A stretch of DNA of 64,000 nt, from NCBI RefSeq assembly GCF_000720175.1, contig NZ_JOIX01000002.1:1-64000 (forward strand). The letters are read 5' to 3'. Source of the stretch: Streptomyces sp. NRRL S-337 (GTDB taxonomy: Bacteria > Actinomycetota > Actinomycetes > Streptomycetales > Streptomycetaceae). Of the stretch, positions 34,407 through 43,081 are shown piece after piece. The stretch's first letter is position 1. The number at the start of each line of letters is the position of its first letter. A program made the translations under genes and the position numbers. The notes under the pieces were generated by a model. The model worked only from the letters and a program-made list of their open reading frames with translations. It was not told where the DNA came from and searched no databases.

Positions 34407-34756
34407 ATGTCCGATGAGGCTTGCTTCCGTGTTGGGCTTCGTGTCCCAGACGTGACCGAGGCGGCCAGGTTCTACCAGGGGCTCGGGTTCGAGCCGATCG
34501 GAGCGATACCGGGACCGGATGGCTCGACGGTCATGGCCATCCTGCGTCGCGGTGAGCTCCAGTTACTCGTCGATGCCCTGGTCGGCCTGCCGTTTCCCGA
34601 CAGCGACCAGGGAACGCATGACGAAGACCGGGCCACGTGGCCTCGGCGTGGTCATCGGCGTCGAGGTGGACGACGTCAACGCCACCGCGGTCTACTGCCG
34701 CATGACCGGTTGCACCGTCACCACCGGCCCGGTCGACGCACCATGGGGGTCACATC
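34407..34756 (+). pseudogene. Frameshifted and truncated VOC (glyoxalase-like) gene
   Basis: The first frame gives FRVGLRVPDVTEAARFYQGL GFEPIGAIPGPDGSTVMAIL to LVGLPFPDSD. At about 34606 the family sequence shifts by one base and continues as RERMTKTGPRGLGVVIGVEV DDVNATA to GPVDAPWGSH. The last strand (expected after PWG: xxxxxxDPDGxxxxF) is missing because the sequence runs into a different, opposite-strand remnant. Confidence 0.7.
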
Positions 34757-34762
34757 AGTTGC

Positions 34763-35016
34763 TCAGTTGTAGACATAGAGGTCGAACTTGCCGTCCGGTC
34801 GGGGCACGCAGGTCCACTGCTGGGCCGAGTTTCGACCGTCCGCCTTGCAGGCCGACAGGGTGCGGTAGGTCCCGACGTAGATGCCGCCCGCGGCTGACGT
34901 GCTCGCTTTCGTGCGTTCGACGAGGGCGAGGGTGCTGCGTGCGCTGTGGCAGCAGCTCCGCCGATCAGCAGGGTGGCTCCCGTCGCGGCACTGGTGATCC
35001 ATATCCGGGTACGCAT
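34763..35016 (-). pseudogene. Frameshifted small secreted protein
   Basis: A good start (GAGGGG before the ATG at 35016) and signal peptide MRTRIWITSAATGATLLIGG then AAATAHAA are in one frame. The mature part is in another: STLALVERTKASTSAAGGIY, VGTYRTLSACKADGRNSAQQ, WTCVPRPDGKFDLYVYN and stop. The shift lies near 34940. The two cysteines and the aromatic end suggest a small disulfide-bonded exoprotein, now inactive unless the shift is a sequencing error. Confidence 0.65.
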
Positions 35017-35059
35017 GATGTCCCCTCACGATCGGAGTGTTGTGTGCAGTCGTCATCCT

Positions 35060-35394
35060 CGTCAGGACAGGCAAGACGAGGGGACGGTTTACCTGTCCGA
35101 GGCATGTCCCGGACAGCCTGGCCGCTGTCCTGCCTGGTCAGCGGGGGCATTGCCACCCTGCTTCGAGGCGTCGAATTCGACGGTGCATCGCCGGTTCGTG
35201 ATCTGGTCCTGTACGGGCGGGCTGGGGCCGGCTGTACCAGAAGGTTCTGCGCAGATCCCTGTCATACATGGCGGTGGCCAGGCTGCTGGACTGGCTGCGC
35301 GGTCAGCACCTGATCCCCACGGCCCGGCCGGGGCGGGCTCGCGTCGGCTACTTCGTTGAGTGGCCTTCGCCAGGCTCGTGGTGCCAGCCGTCGG
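35060..35394. other. Intergenic with possible coding remnant
   Basis: On the + strand at about 35221-35395 one frame reads WGRLYQKVLRRSLSYMAVAR then LLDWLRGQHLIPTARPGRA. It looks protein-like but has no start and no family I can name. No regulatory motif stands out. Confidence 0.35.
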
Positions 35395-35682
35395 CTAGTA
35401 GGCGGAGGCCACGACCTCTCCGCTCGTGATCTGGGGTGGGTTGGGAAGCAGTGTCGCGAGGTTGTCACGCACGAAATCCGCTGCCTTGGAGACCGATTGT
35501 TCGGCGCCGGCCTGGTCGCGGAAGATGCTGGTCGAGACCATCACTCCGTTCCCGGCATCGATCCAGTAGTAGGCCACGAAGCTGGGGATCTGCCGCATGA
35601 GCGGCACGAACCCTTCATTGACAAGGCGTGCTGCCTCGCCTGGATCGGTCACCCCTTCGTACCGTCGGACTGCTGCGTACAT
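35395..35682 (-). CDS. Small ABM-fold (antibiotic biosynthesis monooxygenase-like) protein
   Basis: 95 residues: MYAAVRRYEGVTDPGEAARL, then FVPLMRQIPSFVAYYWIDAG, VMVSTSIFRDQAGAEQSVSK and AADFVRDNLATLLPNPPQI. The single ferredoxin-like alpha-beta repeat resembles ABM/Dabb-type proteins, several of which are enzymes or stress proteins; no catalytic residue can be assigned. GAGGAG lies 7 bases before the ATG at 35682, preferred over upstream starts. Confidence 0.7.
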   Translation of the reverse strand: MYAAVRRYEGVTDPGEAARLVNEGFVPLMRQIPSFVAYYWIDAGNGVMVSTSIFRDQAGAEQSVSKAADFVRDNLATLLPNPPQITSGEVVASAY

Positions 35683-35799
35683 GGCCGATCTCCTCGTGGG
35701 GTTCCAGGGGCGTATTTGCTGCAACGCCGTACCCCTCGCGGTGGCCGGCTCCTCGTAAGGAGTCCGAAGGATCACCTGAAGGGCCGTCCTTGGTCATCC

Positions 35800-35829
35800 G
35801 AACGGCCCGCCGGCGAACGGCCCGCCGGC
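35800..35829. repeat. Tandem 15-bp duplication
   Basis: GAACGGCCCGCCGGC occurs twice in perfect tandem (35800-35814, 35815-35829) in the spacer before the LuxR-LAL gene. Confidence 0.7.
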
Positions 35830-36014
35830 GCGGTGGTGGTCGCGGTTCTCGGTATGGCCGGCGGCGCCCGGCCCGCTACCTGAGGACCGGCGTTCGCGTG
35901 GGGGTGAGCGTGCCGTGGACGTACGGACGATCCGTCCGGAGAGTGGTCCTTTACTAGGTATATCCAAGACGTGTGCTATGAAATCCCTGACATTGCATGG
36001 CGTGTGGGGGTTGC

Positions 36015-38864
36015 ATGACATCTTTCGAAGGTCGTCTTCTGGGTCGTGCGGCTGAGTTGGCGCAGCTGTCCAGGTTGGCGGAGTCCACGCTCGCCGGGGA
36101 AGGGCAGGCCGGATTCGTCGTGGGTGAGGTCGGTCTCGGGAAGACCGCGGTGCTTGAGCAGGCCGCGGCGGACGCACGGCGTATGGGCATACGGGTGCTG
36201 TACGGCCGTGCCCAGAGCCTGGCCCAGCCATGCCCGTTCGCCTTCATCTCGAGCTGCTTGGGGATCGAGGAGTCCCCCTCGGACGACCGGCGGGCGCAGG
36301 CCGCCGAGGTCCTGCGGGGCGATGCCCGCTACGGTCTGCCGGGCGCCAGGAGCGAGGCGACGGGGGCGTATGCCGCGACGATCGAGGCGATGGTCGGGCT
36401 GGTCGAGGACTTGTGCGCGCAGGGCCCTCTGGCACTCTTCCTCGACGACCTCCAGTGGGCCGATTCGGCGAGTGTGGCAGTGCTGCACAAGCTGGTGCGG
36501 TCGGTGCACCAACTGCCGCTGCTGGTGGTGGGCGCCCACCGGCCCGTGCCCGGAGCGGGGGACGTCGACCGCCTGTCACGAAAGCGGATCAGCGGCAACC
36601 ACACGCTGCTGGAACTGGCACCCCTGGATGCACAAACCGTGGCGGCCCTGCTGACGGAGCTGTGCGGCCGGGAGGCCGGCCCACGACTGCGGCGCATGGC
36701 CGAGGGAGCTGCCGGAAACCCGCTGTACATCACGGAGTTGATCGCCGCGTTGCGGCGCGAGCACGCCATTGAGACCGGAGACTCCATGGCGGACATCGCG
36801 GCCGGCTCTTCGCTGCCGCCGCTGACCGCTCTGGTGACACACCGGCTTCGGTACCTGCGTGATGACGTGCTGCAGATGCTGCGCATCATCTCCGTACTGG
36901 GCGCCAGTTGCACCACGGCCGAACTCGCGGCGGTCGCGGACATCCCGATACGTGACCTGCTGACCATCATGGCGGAGGCCCAGGCATCCGGAGTACTCAC
37001 GGACTCCGGCCCATTCCTGGGTTTCCGCCATGAACTGGTCCGGCACGCGCTGCACGACGCCGTGCCGGGACCGCTGCGGGCCATGCTGCACACGCGAGCG
37101 GCACAGTGTCTTGCCGAGTCCGGGGCGGCGCCCGAACGCGTTGCCGAGCACCTGCTCAACGGGGCGCCAAGCCCGGATTTCCTGATCACGTGGCTGGAGG
37201 GGGCCGCGGCACGGCTCACCACCCGGGCACCGGCCATGGCGCTGCGGCTGATCACCACGGCGCTGGAACTCGGTGACCCCACGGATGCCGGGTACGGCAC
37301 CCTCCAGCTGCACCACGCCGTGGCACAGCTGTCCGCCGGTCACCTCGCCGAAGCGGAGGAAAGTGCTCGCTCCGCCCTGGCCAAGGCACCGGAACCCGGT
37401 CTGGAATGCTTGCTGCGCTGGATCGTCATCCAGGCAGCGTTCGCCCGCGGCCGACCCGACCTGGCACTGGCAGAGGCACGGGCCGGATGCCGGAGCCCGG
37501 ACCTACCGGCGATCGAGAGGGTCCGGCTCCAGGCATTCAGCGCGGTATGTCTCTTCGCGCTGGGCGACCTCACCGAAGCCGGGGCGATCGCCTCACGTGC
37601 CCGGTGCCGTGCCGACGAGGCCGGTGACGGCTCCGCCCTGGCCAGCGTCCTGCACGTACTGGCAGCCAAGCGTTTCCTCGAAACACCGGACGCAGAAGCG
37701 GTCGAACTGGCACGGCAGGCCTCCCGCCTCACACCCGACACGATGCACCCGGCCCAGTGGCTGGGACTGCAACTCTCCCTGGGCAACTGCTACATCGACC
37801 TCGACCTCGAACACGACGCCCGGCAGACCCTCGCCGCCGTACGAAGACCGGCGGAGCGCACCGGAGGGGTTTTCCTGCCCTGGTACCACCTCTCCTGCGC
37901 GCTGCTCGCGTTCCACTCGGGGCGCTGGGACGATGCGCTGGCGGAGGTGGCAGCAGGTCTCGATTACGGAGGCCAGGCCGCCTCGATGAGCCGGGCACTG
38001 CGGGCGGTGTCAGCAGTGATCGCCGTGCACAGAGGCCGGCGCCCCGATGCCGAAGCACAACTCAAGGCCGCACTGCCCGAGATCGACAACGTCACGGTCG
38101 CCGCTTTCTATGAGTATCTGCCGCTGTGCGCGGGCGCGCTTCTGGACGAGGCGCAGGGCGATGCCGAGCGCGCCTACTTCCGGCTTGCCGAGGCATTCGA
38201 CAAGGGCGTCGGCCACCTGCCGGGCCGGCTGATCCTGGGGTTCCTGACACCTGATCTGGTCCGACTGGCCCTGGCCCGGGAGCATCACGAGAACGCACGA
38301 CGGTACGCCGCCGCCGCGCAGCAGCGGGCCGAGCACAGCGGCGGCCTCTACCACCTCGGTGACGCCTACCGTTGCCAAGGTCTGCTGAACGAAGACCCCG
38401 ACCTGCTCATGGAAGCGGTCCGCTGCTACCGCACCGCTCCGCGGCCTCTCAATGCGGCACACACCTGTACCGATGCGGCGGAAATACTGGCCCGCCGAGG
38501 GCGACCGGACGAGGCCCGTCTCCTGCTCGATCAGGCGCTGGACACCTACACACAGCTGGGCGCGGTCTGGGACGTGACACAGGCGACGTCCCGGCTGCGA
38601 GCGGTCGCCGTCCGCCGAGGCTCCCACCGGGCCCGGACCGGCGTTCGCGACGGCTGGCAAGCACTCACCCATACGGAGCGGCTGGTGGCGGAGCATGTGG
38701 CCGAAGGGTGTTCCAATCCCGAGATCGCGGCTCGGCTGTCCATTGCCCGAAGCACCGTCAGCACCCATGTATCGAGCATCCTCAGAAAGCTGGGGATGAC
38801 CTCACGGGTCGAGATCGCCGCGGAGGTGACCCGCCGGCAGAATTCCGGCCAGTCACCCACGTAG
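36015..38864 (+). CDS. LuxR-family LAL regulator (AAA ATPase plus LuxR HTH)
   Basis: 949 residues, a typical large ATP-binding LuxR regulator. Walker A is GEVGLGKT (37-44), Walker B LALFLDDLQWAD (about 145-156). The middle (about 400-850) is helical and TPR-like. The C-terminal LuxR helix-turn-helix spans about 878-935 (LTHTERLVAEHVAEGCSNPE, STVSTHVSSILRKLGM). Such STAND-type proteins sense ligands and activate biosynthetic or catabolic genes. The ATG at 36015 has GGGGG just upstream; the ATG at 35997 is possible. The nearest gene ahead is the lectin/aerolysin-like protein, transcribed toward it. Confidence 0.93.
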   Translation: MTSFEGRLLGRAAELAQLSRLAESTLAGEGQAGFVVGEVGLGKTAVLEQAAADARRMGIRVLYGRAQSLAQPCPFAFISSCLGIEESPSDDRRAQAAEVLRGDARYGLPGARSEATGAYAATIEAMVGLVEDLCAQGPLALFLDDLQWADSASVAVLHKLVRSVHQLPLLVVGAHRPVPGAGDVDRLSRKRISGNHTLLELAPLDAQTVAALLTELCGREAGPRLRRMAEGAAGNPLYITELIAALRREHAIETGDSMADIAAGSSLPPLTALVTHRLRYLRDDVLQMLRIISVLGASCTTAELAAVADIPIRDLLTIMAEAQASGVLTDSGPFLGFRHELVRHALHDAVPGPLRAMLHTRAAQCLAESGAAPERVAEHLLNGAPSPDFLITWLEGAAARLTTRAPAMALRLITTALELGDPTDAGYGTLQLHHAVAQLSAGHLAEAEESARSALAKAPEPGLECLLRWIVIQAAFARGRPDLALAEARAGCRSPDLPAIERVRLQAFSAVCLFALGDLTEAGAIASRARCRADEAGDGSALASVLHVLAAKRFLETPDAEAVELARQASRLTPDTMHPAQWLGLQLSLGNCYIDLDLEHDARQTLAAVRRPAERTGGVFLPWYHLSCALLAFHSGRWDDALAEVAAGLDYGGQAASMSRALRAVSAVIAVHRGRRPDAEAQLKAALPEIDNVTVAAFYEYLPLCAGALLDEAQGDAERAYFRLAEAFDKGVGHLPGRLILGFLTPDLVRLALAREHHENARRYAAAAQQRAEHSGGLYHLGDAYRCQGLLNEDPDLLMEAVRCYRTAPRPLNAAHTCTDAAEILARRGRPDEARLLLDQALDTYTQLGAVWDVTQATSRLRAVAVRRGSHRARTGVRDGWQALTHTERLVAEHVAEGCSNPEIAARLSIARSTVSTHVSSILRKLGMTSRVEIAAEVTRRQNSGQSPT

Positions 38865-38909
38865 ACGCCTGGTGCCGTACCAGTGCCGGGTGCCGCGTGC
38901 CGACGCGTT

Positions 38910-38942
38910 GTTCCCCGGCTCCGTTGACGGAGGCCGGGGAAC
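38910..38942. terminator. Strong hairpin between convergent genes
   Basis: GTTCCCCGGCTCCGT pairs with ACGGAGGCCGGGGAAC around a 2-base loop with one bulged base. It is placed to end both the LuxR gene (+) and the toxin-like gene (-). Confidence 0.65.
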
Positions 38943-38970
38943 CGTCCGACGGCGTGCCGTCAGACCTCGC

Positions 38971-39000
38971 GGTGCAGTGCTGTGCAGTGCTGTGCAGCTC
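38971..39000. repeat. Three 10-bp tandem units
   Basis: TGTGCAGTGC is repeated three times with end degeneracy, just past the stop codon of the lectin/aerolysin-like gene. Confidence 0.65.
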
Positions 39001-39008
39001 TGCGCTGG

Positions 39009-40148
39009 TTACCGGTTGTCGACGCACTCCTTGGCGAGGCTGTCGCTGGTGCACAGCACCAGGTTGCTGCTGAGACCGTCGGTGCCGTCGACGGCGGGGA
39101 CGGTGGCGGTGCCCTCGCCGGACCAGGTGTCACCGAGGTCATTGGTGAACGTCCACTTACCCGTCACCGTCTTCATCAGCTGGCCTCGCATCGCCCAGCT
39201 GTAGTTGTTCGGCTTCACGGATATCTTGTTGGCGTCGCTCACGGTGTCGGTCTGCGTCCAGGAATGCTCGTAGCGTGCGCTGATCGCGGTGCTGACCTTG
39301 GCCGTGACGATTTCGACGTTGATCCCGACCTCGCTGGTGACGGTGAGGGAGGTGCCCACCGTGTTGGTCTGGGACGAGGTCTGCGTCCAGGTGATGGTCC
39401 GGTCCGCGGGATCGGTGCTGTTGTTCCACACGTTGGAGCTGACCCGATGCAGGTTCCCCACGGACGCCACGCTGTCGCCGGTGATGTCGTAATCACACGA
39501 CTTGATGATGCTGGAACCGTTGCTGCACTGCTTCAACGCGTACGCGGTGGCCAGATCCGAGAGGGTGGGACCCGTGTGCCCCGGGCTGGGCGTCGGGCCG
39601 ATGGTCCATTCCTGATTGCTGCCACGGTTGCAGCCGGAGATGCCGACTGTCGTGCCGTCGTTGCTGCTTCCACCGAACACATCCATGCACTTGTCGGTGT
39701 TGACGTTCCGGATCAGGTAGTAACCGCCACCACCGGGCGAGGGCTGTAGGTACCAGTTCTGCTTGGTATTGGTCCGGTCGCAGTACACCGGCTCCACGAG
39801 ATGGTTGTTGTCGGTGTTGAAGTCGAGGCACTTCTGTGTCTTGTCGTTGCGGATCAGGAAGCTACCGTCACCGTTGGGCACGATGCTCCAGGTCGCGATC
39901 GGCGACTTGTTGATGACGATTTCGGTTCGGTAGTCCGGAGAGTCCTTTGCCAGGTCCAAGGACGCCGCAAGGCCGTCCGCCTGGGGCAGTCGAGGTGACA
40001 GGGACAGGCCCGCGAGGGTGGGGGTGTCCGCGTGGGCCGTTCCGGTGGTGAGCGGCGACACTGAGGTGGCGAGCGTGGCGAGGGCGACCGCGGCGAATGC
40101 GGCCATCGTCCGCCGCACCGACCCGTGGGGGGTCGACTCGGTGATCAT
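39009..40148 (-). CDS. Secreted ricin-type lectin / aerolysin-like beta-pore-forming protein
   Basis: 379 residues. A Sec signal peptide ends near A40 (TTGTAHA/DT). Residues about 75-185 form a ricin B-type lectin with two visible repeats (CLDFNTDNNHLVEPVYCDRT, CMDVFGGSSNDGTTVGISGC, each with QNW/QEW). Residues about 236-350 are Ser/Thr-rich alternating beta strands: NVWNNSTDPADRTITWTQTS, SLTVTSEVGINVEIVTAKVS, ISARYEHSWTQTDTVSDANK, then VKPNNYSWAMRGQL. This is the pattern of aerolysin/ETX-MTX2-like toxins, in which such a segment forms the membrane hairpin. A glycan-targeted pore-forming toxin is inferred. AAGGAG lies upstream of the ATG. Confidence 0.78.
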   Translation of the reverse strand: MITESTPHGSVRRTMAAFAAVALATLATSVSPLTTGTAHADTPTLAGLSLSPRLPQADGLAASLDLAKDSPDYRTEIVINKSPIATWSIVPNGDGSFLIRNDKTQKCLDFNTDNNHLVEPVYCDRTNTKQNWYLQPSPGGGGYYLIRNVNTDKCMDVFGGSSNDGTTVGISGCNRGSNQEWTIGPTPSPGHTGPTLSDLATAYALKQCSNGSSIIKSCDYDITGDSVASVGNLHRVSSNVWNNSTDPADRTITWTQTSSQTNTVGTSLTVTSEVGINVEIVTAKVSTAISARYEHSWTQTDTVSDANKISVKPNNYSWAMRGQLMKTVTGKWTFTNDLGDTWSGEGTATVPAVDGTDGLSSNLVLCTSDSLAKECVDNR

Positions 40149-40433
40149 GGTTGGTCTGTTCTCCTTCGGCAGTTCTTGCCTGTGAGGCGGGTTCGATGAC
40201 CAGCCTTTTCACCACAGCAATGCCTTCCCGGCAGGAGAGGAACCCCCCCCCGCCCGCGGCTGAGCCTCGCTGCGGCGGTGCCAACGTACGAGGGCCCACG
40301 CGGCGATACATCCTTCAACTGACGGAGGGTTTTCGGGACTTGCGACTGCGGCCCGCCCGGGGTGGCCTGGCCGGCCGAGCTCCTCGCGATCGCCGGTGTT
40401 GCGGCCGGTCGCGAGGCCGGCTTCGCTCTCCAG

Positions 40434-40475
40434 CCGTTGGCAGTCGGTGATCGAATCGCCGGTGAGCATCACGTG
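40434..40475 (-). pseudogene. N-terminal scrap of a GDSL/SGNH hydrolase
   Basis: The minus strand reads HVMLTGDSITDCQR. LxGDSITD is block I of SGNH hydrolases with the nucleophile Ser. A start ATGACGATC lies just upstream but in a different frame, and the rest of the enzyme is missing. Confidence 0.4.
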
Positions 40476-40515
40476 CTTCCCGGCCGGACGGTGATCGTCA
40501 TGTGCGCTCCTTGAA

Positions 40516-40577
40516 CTCGGGTGAGGAGAGGAAACGCGGGTGAGGAACCTCGGGTGAGGAGAGGAACGCGGGCGAGA
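40516..40577. repeat. Direct repeats of about 30 bp, period 33
   Basis: CTCGGGTGAGGAGAGGAA followed by CGCGGG and GAGGAAC or a close variant occurs at 40516 and again at 40549. Confidence 0.6.
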
Positions 40578-40591
40578 ACGGGACAGCTGCT

Positions 40592-42109
40592 TCAGATTTC
40601 CGGACTCCCGAGCCACTGACTGGCAGCCCGCTCAAACGCTTCTCGATCAGGAGTCCGCTCACCGGCCCAGGCAACCACGCCGTCGGGCCGGACGAGCACG
40701 GCCCCCAGTTGGAGGTCGTTTCTCGCCTGACCGGCTACATACCGCAGCCGACTCCCCCAGCCCCTCACTGAACCGTGCAGGCACCGGTCGGTGCTGAAAT
40801 CGAGCGCGACGCCCCGTCCGTCCCGCATCAGATCGCCGAGCCGAGTGCCGTCTTCGAGGCGAAGGTCCGGGGCGCTGCGGCCGACCAGGGGATGCTCGCT
40901 GCCGAGGTCGTACCGAATCCAGGCTCCCGAGATCCTCTCGAACATGTAGGTCGTTCCGTCACGGGTCCCGATCAGGTCGCGCACCACCCCTTGCACCGCC
41001 CGTCCATGCGGGTCCGGCCGCATGGCCGCCACCTGGGCGCGCGACCAGTCGAGCACTCCTGCGCCGATCGGATGGCGTTCGCGGGTGTAGGTGTCGAGCA
41101 GCCCGTCCGGCGCGTATCCGTGCACGGTCGCCGCGAGCTTCCACCCCAGGTTCATGGCATCGCCGATACCGGTGTTGAGTCCCTGCCCGCCAAGGGGCGA
41201 GTGGATATGAGCGGCGTCGCCCGCGAGCAGGACGCGTCCCCGCCGGTAGGTCGTCGTCTGCATCGCCCGATCGGTGAAGCTTGAGGCGAGATGCACCTCG
41301 CTCAGCGTCACCTCAGTGCCGGATACCCGGCGCAGAACCGCCTGGAGATGGTCACGAGTCGGCTGCTGCGAGCGGTCGAACGCGCCGCCGTCGAAGTCCA
41401 TCATCGCGATGTGCCCTTCCGAGGGCCGGAGGTACATGCCCGTCGGCGTCAGGTGGAAGCCGGAGCGCAGCTTCTCGGAATCGGCGACGGTGGCGTGCAT
41501 GGTGTAACCGGTGAACTGCGGCTTGGTGCCGACGAATTCGAATCCCGCGAGCCCACGCACCGCACTGCGTCCGCCATCACAGCCGACCACCCAGCGCGCC
41601 GCGTACTCGTGCCCGCCGGCTCGCGCGACCGCGACCTCATCGTTCTGGGCGATGGCGGAGACCGTGACGCCGTGCCTGATGTCCACGCCGAGCTGGTAGG
41701 CCTGCTCGGACAGCAGCGTCTCGACCGCTTCGAGGTGGGTCAGCATGCCCTCCATCGCCGGGCCGGGAAGCCGGTACGGCAGGGCGGCGACGTCGACCTG
41801 GGCCGGATCGAGCACCATGCCGGCGAAATGACCCACGCCACGAGGGGCGAACGGCTCGTGCGCATCGGGATCCGCGTCGGAGTCGTCGGGGACGCCCGAT
41901 GCCGTCCGCAGCTGGTGCAGCATCCCGCGGCGGTAGAACGCCTCGACCGACGCGGCGGACAGGCCCCGCATCCCGAGCGGCTTCGCCTTGAACGGAGAGC
42001 GGGACTCCGGCTCCCGCTCAAGCACCAGGACAGAGCAACCCGCGAGGCCGAGCTCGCAGGCAAGGAACAAACCAACCGGGCCAGCTCCAACAATCACTAC
42101 ATCATGCAC
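40592..42109 (-). CDS. FAD-dependent aromatic hydroxylase (PHBH-type monooxygenase)
   Basis: About 505 residues. It shows the FAD Rossmann motif DVVIVGAGPVGLFLACELG at the N-terminus, the DG motif VVGCDGGRSAVR (about 180) and the GD motif VLLAGDAAHIHSPLGGQGLN (about 295). The C-terminal thioredoxin-like domain is typical of polyketide hydroxylases such as the PgaE type. It would hydroxylate an aromatic substrate with NAD(P)H and oxygen; drug-inactivating relatives such as tetracycline or rifamycin monooxygenases share this fold. AAGGGA lies 6 bases before the GTG at 42109; the TTG at 42127 is the alternative. It stands alone. Confidence 0.9.
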   Translation of the reverse strand: MHDVVIVGAGPVGLFLACELGLAGCSVLVLEREPESRSPFKAKPLGMRGLSAASVEAFYRRGMLHQLRTASGVPDDSDADPDAHEPFAPRGVGHFAGMVLDPAQVDVAALPYRLPGPAMEGMLTHLEAVETLLSEQAYQLGVDIRHGVTVSAIAQNDEVAVARAGGHEYAARWVVGCDGGRSAVRGLAGFEFVGTKPQFTGYTMHATVADSEKLRSGFHLTPTGMYLRPSEGHIAMMDFDGGAFDRSQQPTRDHLQAVLRRVSGTEVTLSEVHLASSFTDRAMQTTTYRRGRVLLAGDAAHIHSPLGGQGLNTGIGDAMNLGWKLAATVHGYAPDGLLDTYTRERHPIGAGVLDWSRAQVAAMRPDPHGRAVQGVVRDLIGTRDGTTYMFERISGAWIRYDLGSEHPLVGRSAPDLRLEDGTRLGDLMRDGRGVALDFSTDRCLHGSVRGWGSRLRYVAGQARNDLQLGAVLVRPDGVVAWAGERTPDREAFERAASQWLGSPEI

Positions 42110-42384
42110 GACAGATCCCTTCTCCAACCCCCGGCCGGACGGGCACCCGGCAGGACCTCTCGAAAGGTGCCAGTCCCCGCCGACACCGGACCGACAGCCC
42201 CCGATATGCCACCAACACCGCAGCGACAGCCCCCGACAAGCCGCGGAGACCTCGGCTCCGCCGCTCGTTCCTTCTCACCAAAGCGCCGATCAGCCGGTGG
42301 GAGGCTTCACGCCGCGGATCATTCCTCACCACGGATGCCTCGTGAGTGCCGTCGTCAGCCTGGGAGATGGCAGCATGCCGTGGC

Positions 42385-42924
42385 ATGGCAGACAACAACA
42401 CGAGTAGGTTTCAGGCGGGGCAGACGGGACTCATCGTCAGGATCCCGGAAGCAGAGCCGGCCGTCCGCGCATGGCGTGAACGGTTCGATCCGTCAGCCCG
42501 GGCCGGGGTTCCCGCACATATCACGGTGCTTTTCCCGTTCCTGGACGAGAGCCGAATAGATCAGGGTGTCTGCTCGGCTCTCGCTGACGTGCTCGGCAGG
42601 CATCATGCCTTTGACCTGCGCTTTAAGGACTGTGGGCGGTTTCCGGGTGTGCTGTTTCTCCGTCCTGAGCCGGACACGCAGTTGCGGCGGCTCACCGAGG
42701 TGCTCACTGACCGGTGGCCCGAGGCTCCTCCCTACGGCGGCAAGTTCACCGAGGTCGTGCCCCACCTGACCATCGCCGACGGCCAGAATGATGCTGTCCT
42801 GGAGGAGATCGAGGCCGACCTCCTCAGCAAACCGCCCTTCACGTCCCGGGTCTCGTCAGTTGACCTTGTGGTGCATGACGGTGCGAAGTGGCAGGACCGG
42901 GCGTCGTTCGCGCTCCATGGTTGA
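42385..42924 (+). CDS. 2H phosphoesterase (2'-5' RNA ligase-like)
   Basis: 179 residues with both catalytic tetrapeptides of the 2H superfamily: HITV (His45) in PAHITVLFPF and HLTI (His127) in VPHLTIADG. Spacing of 82 residues fits the LigT/YjcG-like group. Members hydrolyse or ligate 2',5' or 2',3'-cyclic phosphate bonds in RNA or nucleotides; the substrate here is unknown. The ATG at 42385 is chosen because conserved sequence follows soon after; ATG 42367 and 42346 are possible, and no clear ribosome site is present. Confidence 0.85.
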   Translation: MADNNTSRFQAGQTGLIVRIPEAEPAVRAWRERFDPSARAGVPAHITVLFPFLDESRIDQGVCSALADVLGRHHAFDLRFKDCGRFPGVLFLRPEPDTQLRRLTEVLTDRWPEAPPYGGKFTEVVPHLTIADGQNDAVLEEIEADLLSKPPFTSRVSSVDLVVHDGAKWQDRASFALHG

Positions 42925-43081
42925 AGCGTCTGTGAGGACCTTCACTGGGACAGCCCCAGATGAGGAGCCGGCTGCGGCACAAACTCCGCCACTGGCCCAC
43001 CAGTTGCTGACCTTGTGCCGCTGTTCTGGCTGCCGCTTCACCGACGAGCCCCCCTGAGCGCCGACTGCTAGGGTCGCGATC

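Larger units (their letters stand above)
40149..40591. other. Intergenic with repeats, C tract and GDSL fragment
   Basis: 443 bp upstream of the toxin-like gene. It contains a C9 homopolymer (40243-40251) about 95 bp before the start codon, two 33-bp-spaced direct repeats (40516-40577) and a short esterase-like fragment (40434-40475). Confidence 0.5.
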
